Assembly: GCF_004343255.1 (NCBI RefSeq)
Contig: NZ_SMDD01000003.1
Span: forward strand, 1 to 64,000
DNA: 64,000 nt
Reading direction: 5' to 3'
Origin: Laceyella sacchari
GTDB taxonomy: Bacteria > Bacillota > Bacilli > Thermoactinomycetales > Thermoactinomycetaceae
In this document: positions 46,249 to 55,798 of the stretch, piece after piece
Layout of the letters: every line of letters begins with the position of its first letter
Position numbering within the stretch: the first letter of the stretch is position 1
The notes under the pieces: model-generated
Database searches by the model: none
Seen by the model: only the letters and a program-made list of their open reading frames with translations
Told to the model about the DNA's origin: nothing
Made by a program: the position numbers and the translations under genes

Positions 46249-46588
46249 AACATACTCCAAATGCTTTGTTTGTGCATACGAAACCCTGATGCACAACAAG
46301 TACTCTGCACAGACAAGAGTCCGGCCAGCCCTCCCGTGAAGTTGAGGAATGTGATTGGAATGCCGTTTCAATGCGGCTTATGACACATTATTACTAAACA
46401 TGCGTTTAAATCAAATGTATAGTTCCTGATAGGAGATGTCAATATCTCAATTCCGTGACAAATTCTCTTCCTATACGGCAACAGGCAACGATGGCAGGAC
46501 GAAAGAAAAGGCTTACACCTACAGCCACCTGCTTTTCCCGAGTGTGATACAATGCAAGTACAAATCTTGTGAGAGCGCAGGTGATCAT
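46249..46588. other. Intergenic region between the haem operon and the creatininase-family gene
   Basis: AT-rich. The frame of the next gene stays open back to 46436 but without a ribosome binding site. No other structure seen. Confidence 0.35.
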
Positions 46589-47293
46589 ATGAATCCGTTC
46601 CCTTCTTGGGATGAATGTGTCAATATGGAGCTGGCTTTTTTTCCAATCGGTTCCACAGAACAGCACGGCACCCATCTACCGATTCACACCGATACGATTA
46701 TCGCCGCCATCGTTGCACAACGGTTGGCGGAACGGTTCGCCCCCGCTTATGTGGTACCAGCCCTCCCTTATTCAGCCTCATTTGAACACAGCGGGTTTCC
46801 CGGCTCGGTTTCCCTGCGGGTGACCACCATCACCGCGATTGTGCAGGATGTCATTCACTCACTGGAACAGTCCGGTATCCCGCGCTGCGTGATAGTCAAT
46901 GGACACGGCGGCAATGCCCTCCTCCACAATATCGCGCAGGAATTGAATGCGCACGGTCATCGGGTCATGCTAGCCCCCACGCGCTTACATTGGGAGCGCT
47001 CTTACCAACAGGCAGGCATCTCTGTCAGCCTGAGCCAAGACATGCACGCTGGCGAGGCAGAAACATCCCTACTTATGCACTTGTTTGCCGACGGCGTGGT
47101 CAAAACGGACAAATTGATCGACGTGGATAGGCCTCGGCGACCGTTATTAGAAGTAGTAGGGATGAAGGCGTTTACCCCAACGGGAACAATCGGATTCCCT
47201 TCCCGGGCCACCTCGACAAAGGGCAAAGCACTTCTGGACGCTTTGGTGCGCGAAATTTCCCATACCGTGGAAGAGTTCATGTCCTTGAGCTGA
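46589..47293 (+). CDS. Creatininase-family metal-dependent amidohydrolase
   Basis: 234 residues. The metal-binding motif PIGSTEQHGTHLPIHTDT (about 17-34) supplies Glu, His and Asp, and IVNGHGGN (about 106-113), plus DMHAGEAETS with the last Glu, complete the site. The family includes creatinine amidohydrolase and enzymes acting on other cyclic or formylated amides, so the substrate cannot be named. The ATG at 46589 has AGGTGATC upstream. Stand-alone gene. Confidence 0.85.
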   Translation: MNPFPSWDECVNMELAFFPIGSTEQHGTHLPIHTDTIIAAIVAQRLAERFAPAYVVPALPYSASFEHSGFPGSVSLRVTTITAIVQDVIHSLEQSGIPRCVIVNGHGGNALLHNIAQELNAHGHRVMLAPTRLHWERSYQQAGISVSLSQDMHAGEAETSLLMHLFADGVVKTDKLIDVDRPRRPLLEVVGMKAFTPTGTIGFPSRATSTKGKALLDALVREISHTVEEFMSLS

Positions 47294-47370
47294 CAAGAAG
47301 GCTAGCATCTACATAAGTGCGATGCAGAAGGTTTCAGACACACTCTAGCCAACCCCGAAACATACAAACA

Positions 47371-47396
47371 AGCGCCTCCTTTAAGAAGGCGCTTGT
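47371..47396 (-). terminator. Terminator overlapping the end of the permease gene
   Basis: AACAAGCGCCTTCTT pairs with AGGAGGCGCTTGTT; the 5' arm is the last codons of the gene and T residues follow. Confidence 0.8.
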
Positions 47397-48739
47397 TCCT
47401 GTTTCCTTTTTCTGATGTTCATCAATCCATAGGCTACACTCAACAAAGTCACCCACACCAAACCGGTGATAATCGCGTACATCCACATCTCATCTAACAA
47501 CATGGTCAGCAAGATGGACACCAGCGCGCCCGCCCCAAACAAAGAGATCAATGACAGCTTGTCTTCCGCCTGCCGCCGGTAGCAAAAATAAGTTACAAAG
47601 ATGATGAGCCACGTGAAAATGCCACCAAAAATCGAAATACCAAACATCGTGCTGTACGCGGTTGGCGTCAGCATATTGAGTAACACCGCAATTCCCAAAC
47701 CAAACGAAGAGACGAGCAACGCTTGCAGGGGAACCCCTCGCTTAGTGACCTTCCCCCATGCGCGCGGCGCAAAGCCGCTTTGCGCTAAGGAAAACATCAT
47801 ACGCGAACAAGCGTAAAGATTGGCGTTCATGGTGGACAACGCTGCCGTCAGGATGATGAAATTCATTATCCCCGCCGCATACGGAATCTCCAAAAGGGCG
47901 AGCACCTTGACAAACGGACTCTGATCGACCGCATCCCCTCCCACTTGATTCCATGGCACCACTGCCAACATCACCGCCATTGCCAAAACATAGAAGAGAA
48001 TGAGGCGAATGACCATCCATTTCATCGATTGCTTCAACACTTGTTTGGGATGTTTGGCCTCACCCGCAGTTACGGCCACAATCTCCGTTCCCATGAAACT
48101 GAACGTAGCCATCACGATCCCCATCCAGACTCCGGACCATCCATGAGGCATAAAGCCTCCCTGTGCCCGCAAATGGCTCAAGCTCTGTGTCGGGTCGCCC
48201 AAAATGAGACTGCCCCCGAGAATGATAAAGCCAATGATCGCCAACACCTTAATAGTGGAAAACCAATATTCGAACAAGCCGAAGCTTTTCACAGACATGG
48301 CGTTGACCATGAATATGATAAGTGCAAAGACTACAACCCAAATCCATGTCGGCACGCCAGGAAACCACATCTTCATATAAAGGCCTACGGCGGTAGCTTC
48401 CCCGCCGATGGTGATGGCGTTGGCTGCCCAATACGTATATCGAACAAGATAGCCAAACCATGGCCCCAACACCAGCTCAGCGTGAACTCCGAACGAACCT
48501 GCGGTGGGGTGAACCATGGACATGTTCGCCAGACAATAAACCATCATCACCACGATCAACGCGGTGCCCAGATAGCTGAGAATCACTGCCGGCCCCGCAT
48601 AATGAATCGACAAACTCGATCCCATGAACAAACCCGTGCCGATAGCGCTTCCCAACCCGATCATCATCAATTGCCGGCCTGTCAATTCCCGTCTGAGAAT
48701 ATCCTCGTTCCGGCCAGCCTGAACTCTGCTCCCACTCAA
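47381..48739 (-). CDS. Amino acid permease (APC superfamily, AAT type)
   Basis: Imports an amino acid with a cation. 452 residues with about 12 membrane spans. The first span has the signature MIGLGSAIGTGLFMGSS (about 26-42), and GEAKHPKQVLKQSM lies in the loop after span 6. It resembles GabP/AapA/ProY-type transporters of the AAT branch, but the substrate is not readable. The start is TTG at 48739 behind AGGGTGG. Single gene. Confidence 0.88.
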   Translation of the reverse strand: MSGSRVQAGRNEDILRRELTGRQLMMIGLGSAIGTGLFMGSSLSIHYAGPAVILSYLGTALIVVMMVYCLANMSMVHPTAGSFGVHAELVLGPWFGYLVRYTYWAANAITIGGEATAVGLYMKMWFPGVPTWIWVVVFALIIFMVNAMSVKSFGLFEYWFSTIKVLAIIGFIILGGSLILGDPTQSLSHLRAQGGFMPHGWSGVWMGIVMATFSFMGTEIVAVTAGEAKHPKQVLKQSMKWMVIRLILFYVLAMAVMLAVVPWNQVGGDAVDQSPFVKVLALLEIPYAAGIMNFIILTAALSTMNANLYACSRMMFSLAQSGFAPRAWGKVTKRGVPLQALLVSSFGLGIAVLLNMLTPTAYSTMFGISIFGGIFTWLIIFVTYFCYRRQAEDKLSLISLFGAGALVSILLTMLLDEMWMYAIITGLVWVTLLSVAYGLMNIRKRKQEQAPS

Positions 48740-48827
48740 CTAAACCACCCTATTCTCTCTTTTTCGGCACCTTGGACAACGTGCCGTTAAACAAACATTT
48801 TAACTTACAATAATTCCTCACTCAATA

Positions 48828-48850
48828 AAAAAAGCCCCCTTGTGGGAGCA
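48828..48850 (-). terminator. Terminator after the kinase gene
   Basis: GCTCCC-acaa-GGGGGC followed by seven T on the minus strand. Confidence 0.8.
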
Positions 48851-48855
48851 CAAAC

Positions 48856-49545
48856 TTAGGACGAATACCGTTTGCGGCGCCGAATATGCCAGTCGGAGGA
48901 AGAGTAATGGCGACGATGTGAGGATGAGTAGCTGTGATGATGTCGGTGACGACGATAGTCGGAAGAAGAATAGTATCGGCGCTTCCGTTTCCAATTCGAT
49001 GATGAGAAAAATCCAAACAATCCACAGTGATATTTTAGAGCTTCCAAGTCTTCAGCCAATTCCCCTTTGTGAGCGGCGGGGTGATCGGTGTGGAAGAAAC
49101 GGCCCACATCCACGATTTTGACTTGCCCATCCTGATCGATCATGATGTTATTCAAGTGCAAGTCATCTGCTATGATCCCTTGGCCGTAACACCGTTCAAT
49201 CGCTGCTTCAATCTGGCTAAACTGCCGCTCGGTCAATTTTTCGCCCGCTTTCAGGGCTTGTCCCAATGTATATCCACTCACCTTGTCCACAATCATAAAC
49301 TGATCCTCTTTATAGTAGAGCGTGGGAAAAGCGGGATGCTCTTGTAGCTCAGCCAATAACACCGCATCCCCCTTCTCGCTGGGATCGGTCTTGAACACTT
49401 TGACCGCATACTGTTCAAATTCATACACCTTGCCGCTCAATCCTTCTCCCAACAAGCGGTGGTGCTGGTCCATGTTCCCTGCCATAATCATTGCGCCGAG
49501 ATGTTCAACAACGGCTGGATCAATCGATAACGCGTGTCGGTCCAT
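48856..49545 (-). CDS. Small serine/threonine kinase-like protein with Ser/Arg/His-rich tail
   Basis: 229 residues. The kinase core is compact but has its key residues: glycine loop GEGLSGKV (33-40), Lys49 in YAVKVF, catalytic DLHLNN (Asp128, Asn133) and Asp146 in VDVG (the DFG equivalent). From about residue 181 the protein is a low-complexity tail with four SSS clusters set among Arg, His and Tyr (YYSSSDYRR, YSSSH, YSSSDW). Similar tails occur in Bacillus spore coat proteins CotG and CotB, which are kinase substrates. I chose the ATG at 49545, with AAAGGGG upstream. Perhaps YrzF-like; a spore coat role is inference. Confidence 0.75.
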   Translation of the reverse strand: MDRHALSIDPAVVEHLGAMIMAGNMDQHHRLLGEGLSGKVYEFEQYAVKVFKTDPSEKGDAVLLAELQEHPAFPTLYYKEDQFMIVDKVSGYTLGQALKAGEKLTERQFSQIEAAIERCYGQGIIADDLHLNNIMIDQDGQVKIVDVGRFFHTDHPAAHKGELAEDLEALKYHCGLFGFFSSSNWKRKRRYYSSSDYRRHRHHHSYSSSHRRHYSSSDWHIRRRKRYSS

Positions 49546-49707
49546 CTTGGGTCCCCTTTCAAGCTTGCGCATTTTATCTCCATGGTACGCTTTCCCTGCC
49601 TACTTACGAGAGAAACGCATTGTGATGTGATGTAACAAATCGTTCACGTAATTGCACCAGAAATCAAGTCTCTTCCACTGCCACTTGGCAGCCGTTAGGC
49701 CTTTTCT

Positions 49708-50574
49708 TCACACTGGATCGTCCACTAGGCGCGGTTGCAATATCTGCTTGATCTGGCCCATTTGCCGCAAAGCATGCTCATAACCCAATTGCAGACAGTG
49801 AAACGCCTTGTCAAAATCAAACATGCCCACAGCGTTAGCTTCTGGTTGCAACACCAGATCCGCTTGCCCGGTCACATGCTTGATTTGATGGGCCAACCCG
49901 ATGCTCACTGCCCGCTTCAATACCGATATGCAGGACGGGAAAGGGGTGTCAACCGCTGCGGCCGAGACCATATTGATCGCGATAACCCGCTCTGCTCCCA
50001 TCGCATGCAAGGCTGAGACCGGACAGTTGTCAATCACGCCTCCATCAATAAACACCCGGTTGCCGTATTCGACTGGCTTAAACAGCAAAGGGATGGAGCA
50101 ACTGGCCTGGACAGCTACAGCAATGGGAATGTCCGTCACCACTTCTGAATCAGGGCAAGGTGGCCGCATGGTGTGAGAGGTGAAGATCACCTTTTTGCCT
50201 GATTTTAAATCGGCTGCCACCAGGGCAACTGGCAATCGCATCTCCCGCATATGCGCGTGATTCGTTTTGTGGGCGATCAATTGGTGAAGCCGTTCCCCTT
50301 TAAACAGACCCGGGAGGGAAAAGTCGCCACGCAACAGTTTGAATATAAGCGATTTGTAATCTACGTCGAGCACATCGCGCGTAAAGGCAGGCACGAAGGC
50401 TGTCAGTTCATCCACCGACAATCCGTAACCATACAAAGCTGCAACCATCGCCCCCGAACTCGTCCCGGCCAAGGCATGAATTTGGATGCCATGCTCCTCC
50501 AACGCTTTCAACACCCCGACATGAGCACAACTGGTGATGCCGCCGCCACTCAACGCTACTCCGACTTTTTCCAT
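49708..50574 (-). CDS. Patatin-like phospholipase
   Basis: Ser-Asp dyad lipid acyl hydrolase, 288 residues. The oxyanion loop is SGGGITSCAHVGVL, the nucleophile is the Ser in GTSSGAMV (near residue 39), and the Asp is in DGGVIDNCP (near residue 182). It resembles RssA/YlbK-type bacterial patatins, with no signal peptide, so it likely acts on lipids at the inner face of the membrane. The ATG at 50574 has GAGGTCGGGTGAA upstream. Confidence 0.9.
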   Translation of the reverse strand: MEKVGVALSGGGITSCAHVGVLKALEEHGIQIHALAGTSSGAMVAALYGYGLSVDELTAFVPAFTRDVLDVDYKSLIFKLLRGDFSLPGLFKGERLHQLIAHKTNHAHMREMRLPVALVAADLKSGKKVIFTSHTMRPPCPDSEVVTDIPIAVAVQASCSIPLLFKPVEYGNRVFIDGGVIDNCPVSALHAMGAERVIAINMVSAAAVDTPFPSCISVLKRAVSIGLAHQIKHVTGQADLVLQPEANAVGMFDFDKAFHCLQLGYEHALRQMGQIKQILQPRLVDDPV

Positions 50575-50676
50575 TTCACCCGACCTCTCGCATTCCAAAT
50601 GATAATCTCAGTATCCGCATGCCACAGGTGTGATATTCCTCTTTTTTCCGCCGCTTATCAGTGAAAACCTTTCCAT

Positions 50677-50702
50677 CAAAAAAGCCCCTTTGGGGGCCGA
50701 TG
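50677..50702 (-). terminator. Terminator after the 51-residue protein gene
   Basis: GCCCC-caaa-GGGGC followed by six T on the minus strand. Confidence 0.85.
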
Positions 50703-50710
50703 GTACGCGA

Positions 50711-50866
50711 TTATTCACCTTGTCGCTTCACTTTCGATTCGCCGATTTGACTATGCGCTTCATAAATGGCAGCAGAGACGTTTTGTTGTTTGTCTTCAAA
50801 TCCAACCTCTTCTGCAAACTCCGTATCTTCTTGTGCCGGCTCATTCTGTTGCTTCTTATTCTCCAC
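50711..50866 (-). CDS. Small hydrophilic acidic protein (51 aa)
   Basis: GTG at 50866 to TAA at 50711, with AGGAGGAAATTACT directly upstream and a strong terminator downstream. The product, beginning MENKKQQNEPAQEDTEF, is rich in Glu, Gln and Lys and has no membrane span. Not recognised; the composition recalls small sporulation- or stress-induced proteins of bacilli. Confidence 0.7.
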   Translation of the reverse strand: MENKKQQNEPAQEDTEFAEEVGFEDKQQNVSAAIYEAHSQIGESKVKRQGE

Positions 50867-51046
50867 AGTAATTTCCTCCTATCATAAAGGCTGATGAGGT
50901 TAGCTTACCCCGTCCCAGGCGGAGATTATCCATCTCGTACAATCTATAATCTGTGCATCAATGTAGATGAAACCATAGGGCAACACGGTGGAGAAAACCG
51001 ATAGGCAACTCAACCTTGGCCGTATTGGATCAGCAGGAGTTGGCTT

Positions 51047-51475
51047 TTATCTCTCTGCTCCCTTGCGTACCAGCAACCAACCCCAGCCAATCATCACCAG
51101 CGCCACTGTGTCAAATAACAAATCGTAGCCAAGCGGGTTGGGCACATACTCATGCACATGATGTACACCCAACAAATGATGGTTGATGATCCCTTCCAGC
51201 AAATTAAACAATCCCCCGCCCAGCAAAAAAAATCCCCAAAAGCGCCGTCTTTCCCTTAGCATTATGAGCGGGTCACTTCGTGAAATCAACACCGTGGCTA
51301 CAAACCACACCAATGTGATGGCCAAATGGAACCAACCATCACTCACTACTTGGTCGGGTTTGGCATGATACATAACCATACTGTGCCACTGCAACAGCTG
51401 ATGAAAAATGATGCCGTCCAGCATCCCCGTCACACCGACACCAAAAAGAAATGCGCCCCAAAACTGCCTGCGCAT
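51047..51475 (-). CDS. DUF2243-family membrane protein
   Basis: 142 residues with four predicted membrane spans in two similar halves. Each half has a G-x-L-x-G-I-x-x-H-x-L-L pattern: GMLDGIIFHQLLQWH and NLLEGIINHHLLGVHH. This is the pattern I recall for DUF2243. The repeated histidines facing the membrane could bind metal or haem. Function unknown. The ATG follows AAGGAGGTGATGGC. Confidence 0.75.
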   Translation of the reverse strand: MRRQFWGAFLFGVGVTGMLDGIIFHQLLQWHSMVMYHAKPDQVVSDGWFHLAITLVWFVATVLISRSDPLIMLRERRRFWGFFLLGGGLFNLLEGIINHHLLGVHHVHEYVPNPLGYDLLFDTVALVMIGWGWLLVRKGAER

Positions 51476-51541
51476 GCCATCACCTCCTTACCCCACATTG
51501 TGGTCAATTCGTGTCTCCCTTAATCCGACTCCGAAAGTAAA

Positions 51542-51582
51542 CAAGCCCCCTTCCGGCACGATAGGCCTGAAGCGGGCTCTCC
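51542..51582 (-). terminator. Terminator after psuG
   Basis: AGCCCGCTTCAGGC pairs imperfectly with GCCGGAAGGGGGCT, then TGTTT on the minus strand. Confidence 0.75.
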
Positions 51583-51588
51583 TTGCAC

Positions 51589-52512
51589 TTATTCATTGAT
51601 CAACGCATGATAAGCCACCGCGACCTGTGCGGCGACTCGGGCATTGTGTTTCACCAGCGCGACATTGGCCGCCAAGCTTTCTCCTCCCGACAACGCTTTG
51701 ATCCGATCCAACAAAAAAGGGGTGATCCGCTTTCCAGTGATTCCTTCCTGCTTCGCTTCCTTGAGTGCTCTGCAAATGATCGCTTCCATCTCATCAAAAT
51801 CTAAAGCAGCTTCCGACGGCACCGGATTGGCGACCACTAATCCCCCATCCAATCCCAACCTCCATTTGGCGCGCATGATTTGGGCGACATCCTCAGGCGC
51901 GTCGACACGGCAATCCACGCCGTATCCACTATCGCGAGCATAAAAGGAAGGAAAGGCGTCTGTTTGATAGCCGATGACCGGAACACCATTTGTTTCCAAT
52001 ACCTCCAACGTTCGCCCAATATCCAAAATCGACTTGACACCGGCGCTGACCACAGCTACCCGGGTGCGCGCCAGTTCGGTCAAATCAGCGGAAATATCCA
52101 TCGTCTGTTCCCCTTCCCGATGCACTCCGCCGATCCCGCCGGTGGCAAAGACGCGAATGCCGACCGTCGCCGCACAGATCATGGTCGCCGCCACCGTGGT
52201 CGCGCCAACCTTTCCCATCGCCAGCACATAGGGAAGGTCGCGGCGGCTCACTTTTTCCACCTGTTTGCGCGTGGCCAAAAACGCCAGTTCTTCGTCATCC
52301 AATCCTATTCTCACCTTATGGTTAAAAATAGCGATCGTCGCCGGAACAGCACCTTGCTCGCGTATAATCCGTTCCACTTCCTGGGCCGTGGACAAGTTGT
52401 GCGGATAAGGCATGCCATGGGAAATGATGGTGCTTTCCAAAGCGACGACGGGCTTGCCTTCATCCAGTGCCCGTTTTACTTCCGCAGACAGGTGCCACAT
52501 CTCTTCTTTCAT
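51589..52512 (-). CDS. psuG: Pseudouridine-5'-phosphate glycosidase
   Basis: Splits pseudouridine 5'-phosphate into uracil and ribose 5-phosphate. Conserved segments: [18 protein letters not shown] (about 22-39, including the Glu and His of the site), [11 protein letters not shown], and [11 protein letters not shown] near residue 130. Length 307. The ATG overlaps the psuK stop as ATGA, so the two are co-translated. Together they form a complete route for salvaging pseudouridine from RNA turnover. Confidence 0.93.
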   Translation of the reverse strand: MKEEMWHLSAEVKRALDEGKPVVALESTIISHGMPYPHNLSTAQEVERIIREQGAVPATIAIFNHKVRIGLDDEELAFLATRKQVEKVSRRDLPYVLAMGKVGATTVAATMICAATVGIRVFATGGIGGVHREGEQTMDISADLTELARTRVAVVSAGVKSILDIGRTLEVLETNGVPVIGYQTDAFPSFYARDSGYGVDCRVDAPEDVAQIMRAKWRLGLDGGLVVANPVPSEAALDFDEMEAIICRALKEAKQEGITGKRITPFLLDRIKALSGGESLAANVALVKHNARVAAQVAVAYHALINE

Positions 52513-53456
52513 GCGCTCTCCCCTCTTAACTGCTGCTGAATCCGTTCAAAACTCAAATCGCAAGCCACATTATCGACGGTTTGCACCGCGAGTTGCGCCA
52601 TAGCCAATCCAAATCGAACCGCTTCTGCACCTACTGTCCCCCGCATCCATTGAACCAGTACGCCAGCCACAAAGGCATCCCCGGCCCCAGTCGCATCCAC
52701 CACTGCGGCAGCCGTCGCAGGCCACCGCAACAATTCCGTCGCCGACGCGCAGATGACCCCCTGTCCGCCCAATGTGAGAAATACCTGCTTTACGCCACTT
52801 TCCAGCAAAGAGTTGGCCGCCGTTTCCGCTTCTGCCGGAGAACCAATGGGCTTGCCAGTCAATGCTTCCGCTTCTTCAAGGTTGCAAAAGAGCATCTCTA
52901 ACCCTTCCAAATGTGCTTTTGCTTTGGGAGCTTTGGCAGCGGAAACCAAATTGACACACACCGGAATCTGTTCTCGCCGACATCGTCCGATCACATACTG
53001 AAGCGTCTGTTCAGGAAGATTCGTGTCAAGGAACACCAAAGCGGCCGAAGCGAACAACGGCAAATGCGGCTCAATCCAAGCCACGGTCATTTCTTCATAT
53101 ATCATCGTGTCGGCGAACGAGACGACCAATTCTCCATTGGCATCGATTAGCGCCGTATAAGTCCCCGTCCGGGCTGTAGGACTAATGTCCACATACTGGA
53201 CATTCACCCCCGCCCGTTTTGTACTCATTATCACCCTTTCGCCGATGCGATCTCGGCCTACACGGGAAAACAAAGAAACGCGCCCTCCCAACCTCGCCAC
53301 CGCTTCTGCCACATTGCGGGCCACGCCGCCACATGTTTCAATCGTTACCGCCGGATTGGAAGAGCCCAATCTGACGGTGGTTTGACTCATCGCCTTGCGG
53401 TCCAAGTGGGCTCCACCGATACACAAAAGCCCGGACCGGACGCTCTTTTGATTCAC
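52509..53456 (-). CDS. psuK: Pseudouridine kinase (PfkB family)
   Basis: Phosphorylates pseudouridine for PsuG. A PfkB fold: [16 protein letters not shown] near residue 45 and the catalytic [15 protein letters not shown] near residue 257. The identity as pseudouridine kinase rests mostly on its overlap with psuG. The start is GTG at 53456 or TTG at 53459, both after AGGAGAG; the in-frame ATG at 53474 would destroy that site. No N-terminal helix-turn-helix extension is present. Confidence 0.88.
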   Translation of the reverse strand: MNQKSVRSGLLCIGGAHLDRKAMSQTTVRLGSSNPAVTIETCGGVARNVAEAVARLGGRVSLFSRVGRDRIGERVIMSTKRAGVNVQYVDISPTARTGTYTALIDANGELVVSFADTMIYEEMTVAWIEPHLPLFASAALVFLDTNLPEQTLQYVIGRCRREQIPVCVNLVSAAKAPKAKAHLEGLEMLFCNLEEAEALTGKPIGSPAEAETAANSLLESGVKQVFLTLGGQGVICASATELLRWPATAAAVVDATGAGDAFVAGVLVQWMRGTVGAEAVRFGLAMAQLAVQTVDNVACDLSFERIQQQLRGESA

Positions 53457-53474
53457 CAAACCATCTCTCCTCAT

Positions 53475-53828
53475 CTGTTTAGTCAGGAGCTTGAAGCGGG
53501 AAACCCAAACACGAACCTAATTATTCTTTATTTTCAGAACCATCCAATTACAGTTTAACAAAACCATGTGCACTGAACCAGCTTTTTAATCCCTCTCGCA
53601 TGAGGAAGAAATCATCCATCCATATTAAAAAAATGACCAAAGTAAGACCGACGGTGATCATTCAGCAAGTGAATCCTTTTCCTCTGTTCCATCCTCTGTC
53701 TGAACCATATGGTGACACCAATGGCTATAAACGTTTTCGTACCTGTTTGGAGCGAATCAACTCCTTACAGTGGGATGGAACTCCTTACTGATAACCGTCG
53801 GCATCCATCAAGAAAGAAGGTGAGAATC
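53475..53828. other. Intergenic region
   Basis: Divergent spacer between psuK and the small gene at 53829. A 63-codon plus-strand frame at 53600 has no ribosome binding site and looks accidental. No riboswitch recognised. Confidence 0.35.
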
Positions 53829-53978
53829 ATGAACCGAGAACCGCGACCAGCATGGGACGCCTCAGACGAAGAGATTCTGTCGATGGGCCACGAAAAGAAA
53901 CAAGAATCGGCCAACTCGCTTATCTACAATCAATCTTCTTCCGATGAACCAAATTGGGATCTTCTTGTTGAAAGATAA
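53829..53978 (+). CDS. Small acidic protein (49 aa)
   Basis: ATG at 53829 after GAAGGTGAGAATC, with a strong terminator after the stop. The product starts MNREPRPAWDASDEEILSMG and is hydrophilic and acidic. Not recognised. The frame stays open upstream, but only this start has a ribosome binding site. Confidence 0.6.
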   Translation: MNREPRPAWDASDEEILSMGHEKKQESANSLIYNQSSSDEPNWDLLVER

Positions 53979-53992
53979 TGTCACCCAAATCC

Positions 53993-54040
53993 CTTTGGCC
54001 GGGAGGACAAATCACCTGTCCTCTCCCGGCCAATTTTTAT
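53993..54040 (+). terminator. Terminator after the 49-residue protein gene
   Basis: TTGGCCGGGAG pairs with CTCTCCCGGCCAA, followed by TTTTTA. Confidence 0.9.
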
Positions 54041-54221
54041 ATATCCCGCACGATCAAACACAAAACATAATATTATTTACTATCAGAATATTATTATTTA
54101 TAATAACATTAGTTATCCTGTCACATTTACAAAAATGATCTCTTCTTATTTTTTCATGCAAACGTTCGCACTAAACTCCTACACATCCCAATCCATCTAT
54201 TTGTAAAGGAGGCGTCTTCAT

Positions 54222-55730
54222 TTGAGAAAGCGTTTGCTCTCTTGGTTAGCTATTTGCTGTCTGCTCACTCTGCCTTTCCTGTCAGCTCCACCGCCCGTTG
54301 CAGCTGAGGAACAGCCATCTTTGTCCCATGTTTTCGATATGGCCGCCTCAGAGTTTGAGGTGCCCGTTGAAGTGTTGTTAGCAATTGGCTATGCCGAGAC
54401 GAGGTGGATGGATCATCAGGGCCAACCCAGCCAGCTCAACGGATACGGCATTATGCATTTGGCCGAAAACCCCACCAATGACTCATTGGTACAAGCCAGC
54501 CAATTGCTAGGCATAGATAAACAAGTGCTGACCCGGGACATCCAGGCTAACATCCGCGGCGCGGCAGCCGTGTTAGAGCATATAGCCAAAGAACAAAACC
54601 AAGGGCAAGTGCCGAAAGAGCTGGCCGATTGGTACACTGTTGTAGCGGAATACAGCGGACTATCCAGCCACCAAACCAAAGCATGGTATGCCGATGATGT
54701 ATATGCGCTGATCAACCGCGGTGTCTCTCGTGTTATCAACGGCCAAGAGGTGCGATTAGAACCCACACCGGTCACACCCAACCGCGGAGAATACGGTGAG
54801 CCTCGCGATCCGTCCGGCCAAGCCACCCCTGATTATCCTGAAGCACGCTGGGTGGCCGCATCCAGTGCCAACTATACGGCCGCCAACAGGGAAGCCGACG
54901 GTAATGCCATCAACTACGTGATCATCCACACCACGCAAGGCTCATATAATGGGACGATCAGTTGGTTTCAAAATCCCTCTGCCCAAGTGAGCGCGCATTA
55001 TGTCATCCGCTCCAATGATGGGCAAGTGACCCAAATGGTGCAGAACAAAGACATCGCTTGGCATGCGGGCAACTGGAATTACAATGTCCACTCCGTGGGG
55101 ATCGAGCATGAAGGGTATGTTAATGATCCAGCCTGGTATACTGACGCTATGTACCGCGCCTCTGCCAAGCTGACCCGCTGGTTGTGCGACAGGTACGGGA
55201 TTCCCAAAGACCGCAGTCACATTATCGGCCACAACCAAGTTCCAGGCGCCACCCACACCGACCCTGGTCCCAATTGGGATTGGAACTATTACATGAGCTT
55301 AGTCAATCAGTCAGGCGGCGGTGCCGAGTTAGTCACTGATAACGCCACTTCAAACCGCTTCACTGCCAGCGCCAATTGGGCGATAGGCACGACCAATGCC
55401 CAAAAATACGGAGCGGATTACCGGTACGCCAAGCCTGAAACGATCAGTGATGCAGCTTGGTACAAAGTAAACCTCCCCACCTCTGGAAGCTATGATGTAT
55501 ATGCTTGGTGGCCGTCAGGCTCCATCTACAATGACCGGACACCTTATGTGATCAACACCACCAGCGGTAGCCAGACCGTCCACGTTTCCCAACAATCCAG
55601 CGGAGGTGTCTGGAACCATCTGGGAACCTTTAACTTTGCGGCGGGCGATGCCAACCGGATTGCCGTGTCGCGATGGACGACAGGCACCGGTTATGTCATC
55701 GCTGATGCTGTCAAATTCGTGAAAAGGTAA
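54222..55730 (+). CDS. Secreted N-acetylmuramoyl-L-alanine amidase with transglycosylase-like and golvesin-like domains
   Basis: Cell-wall hydrolase of 502 residues. A signal peptide (1-28) is followed by a lysozyme/SLT-like domain (about 33-165; candidate Glu59 in YAETRW, then NGYGIMHL and ANIRGAAA). Next is a type 2 amidase domain (about 215-355; zinc ligands His236 and His345, with Asp347). The C-terminus (about 370-502) is a beta-sandwich of the golvesin/xanthan-lyase-like kind ending GYVIADAVKFV. This architecture is one I associate more with actinobacteria. The start is TTG at 54222 after AAAGGAGG. Confidence 0.88.
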   Translation: MRKRLLSWLAICCLLTLPFLSAPPPVAAEEQPSLSHVFDMAASEFEVPVEVLLAIGYAETRWMDHQGQPSQLNGYGIMHLAENPTNDSLVQASQLLGIDKQVLTRDIQANIRGAAAVLEHIAKEQNQGQVPKELADWYTVVAEYSGLSSHQTKAWYADDVYALINRGVSRVINGQEVRLEPTPVTPNRGEYGEPRDPSGQATPDYPEARWVAASSANYTAANREADGNAINYVIIHTTQGSYNGTISWFQNPSAQVSAHYVIRSNDGQVTQMVQNKDIAWHAGNWNYNVHSVGIEHEGYVNDPAWYTDAMYRASAKLTRWLCDRYGIPKDRSHIIGHNQVPGATHTDPGPNWDWNYYMSLVNQSGGGAELVTDNATSNRFTASANWAIGTTNAQKYGADYRYAKPETISDAAWYKVNLPTSGSYDVYAWWPSGSIYNDRTPYVINTTSGSQTVHVSQQSSGGVWNHLGTFNFAAGDANRIAVSRWTTGTGYVIADAVKFVKR

Positions 55731-55761
55731 ATGAACCGCCGCTTGCCAACAACAAAGTGTA

Positions 55762-55797
55762 AAGCGGCCCACCATACAGGAGGGCCGCTTGTTTTCA
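55762..55797 (+). terminator. Terminator after the amidase gene
   Basis: AAGCGGCCC pairs with GGGCCGCTT followed by GTTTTC. The minus-strand gene ends at the same place, so it may serve both. Confidence 0.85.
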
Positions 55798-55798
55798 C

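Noticed and set aside
53600-53791. 63-codon plus-strand frame before the small gene at 53829
   Set aside because: No ribosome binding site and no recognisable sequence pattern.
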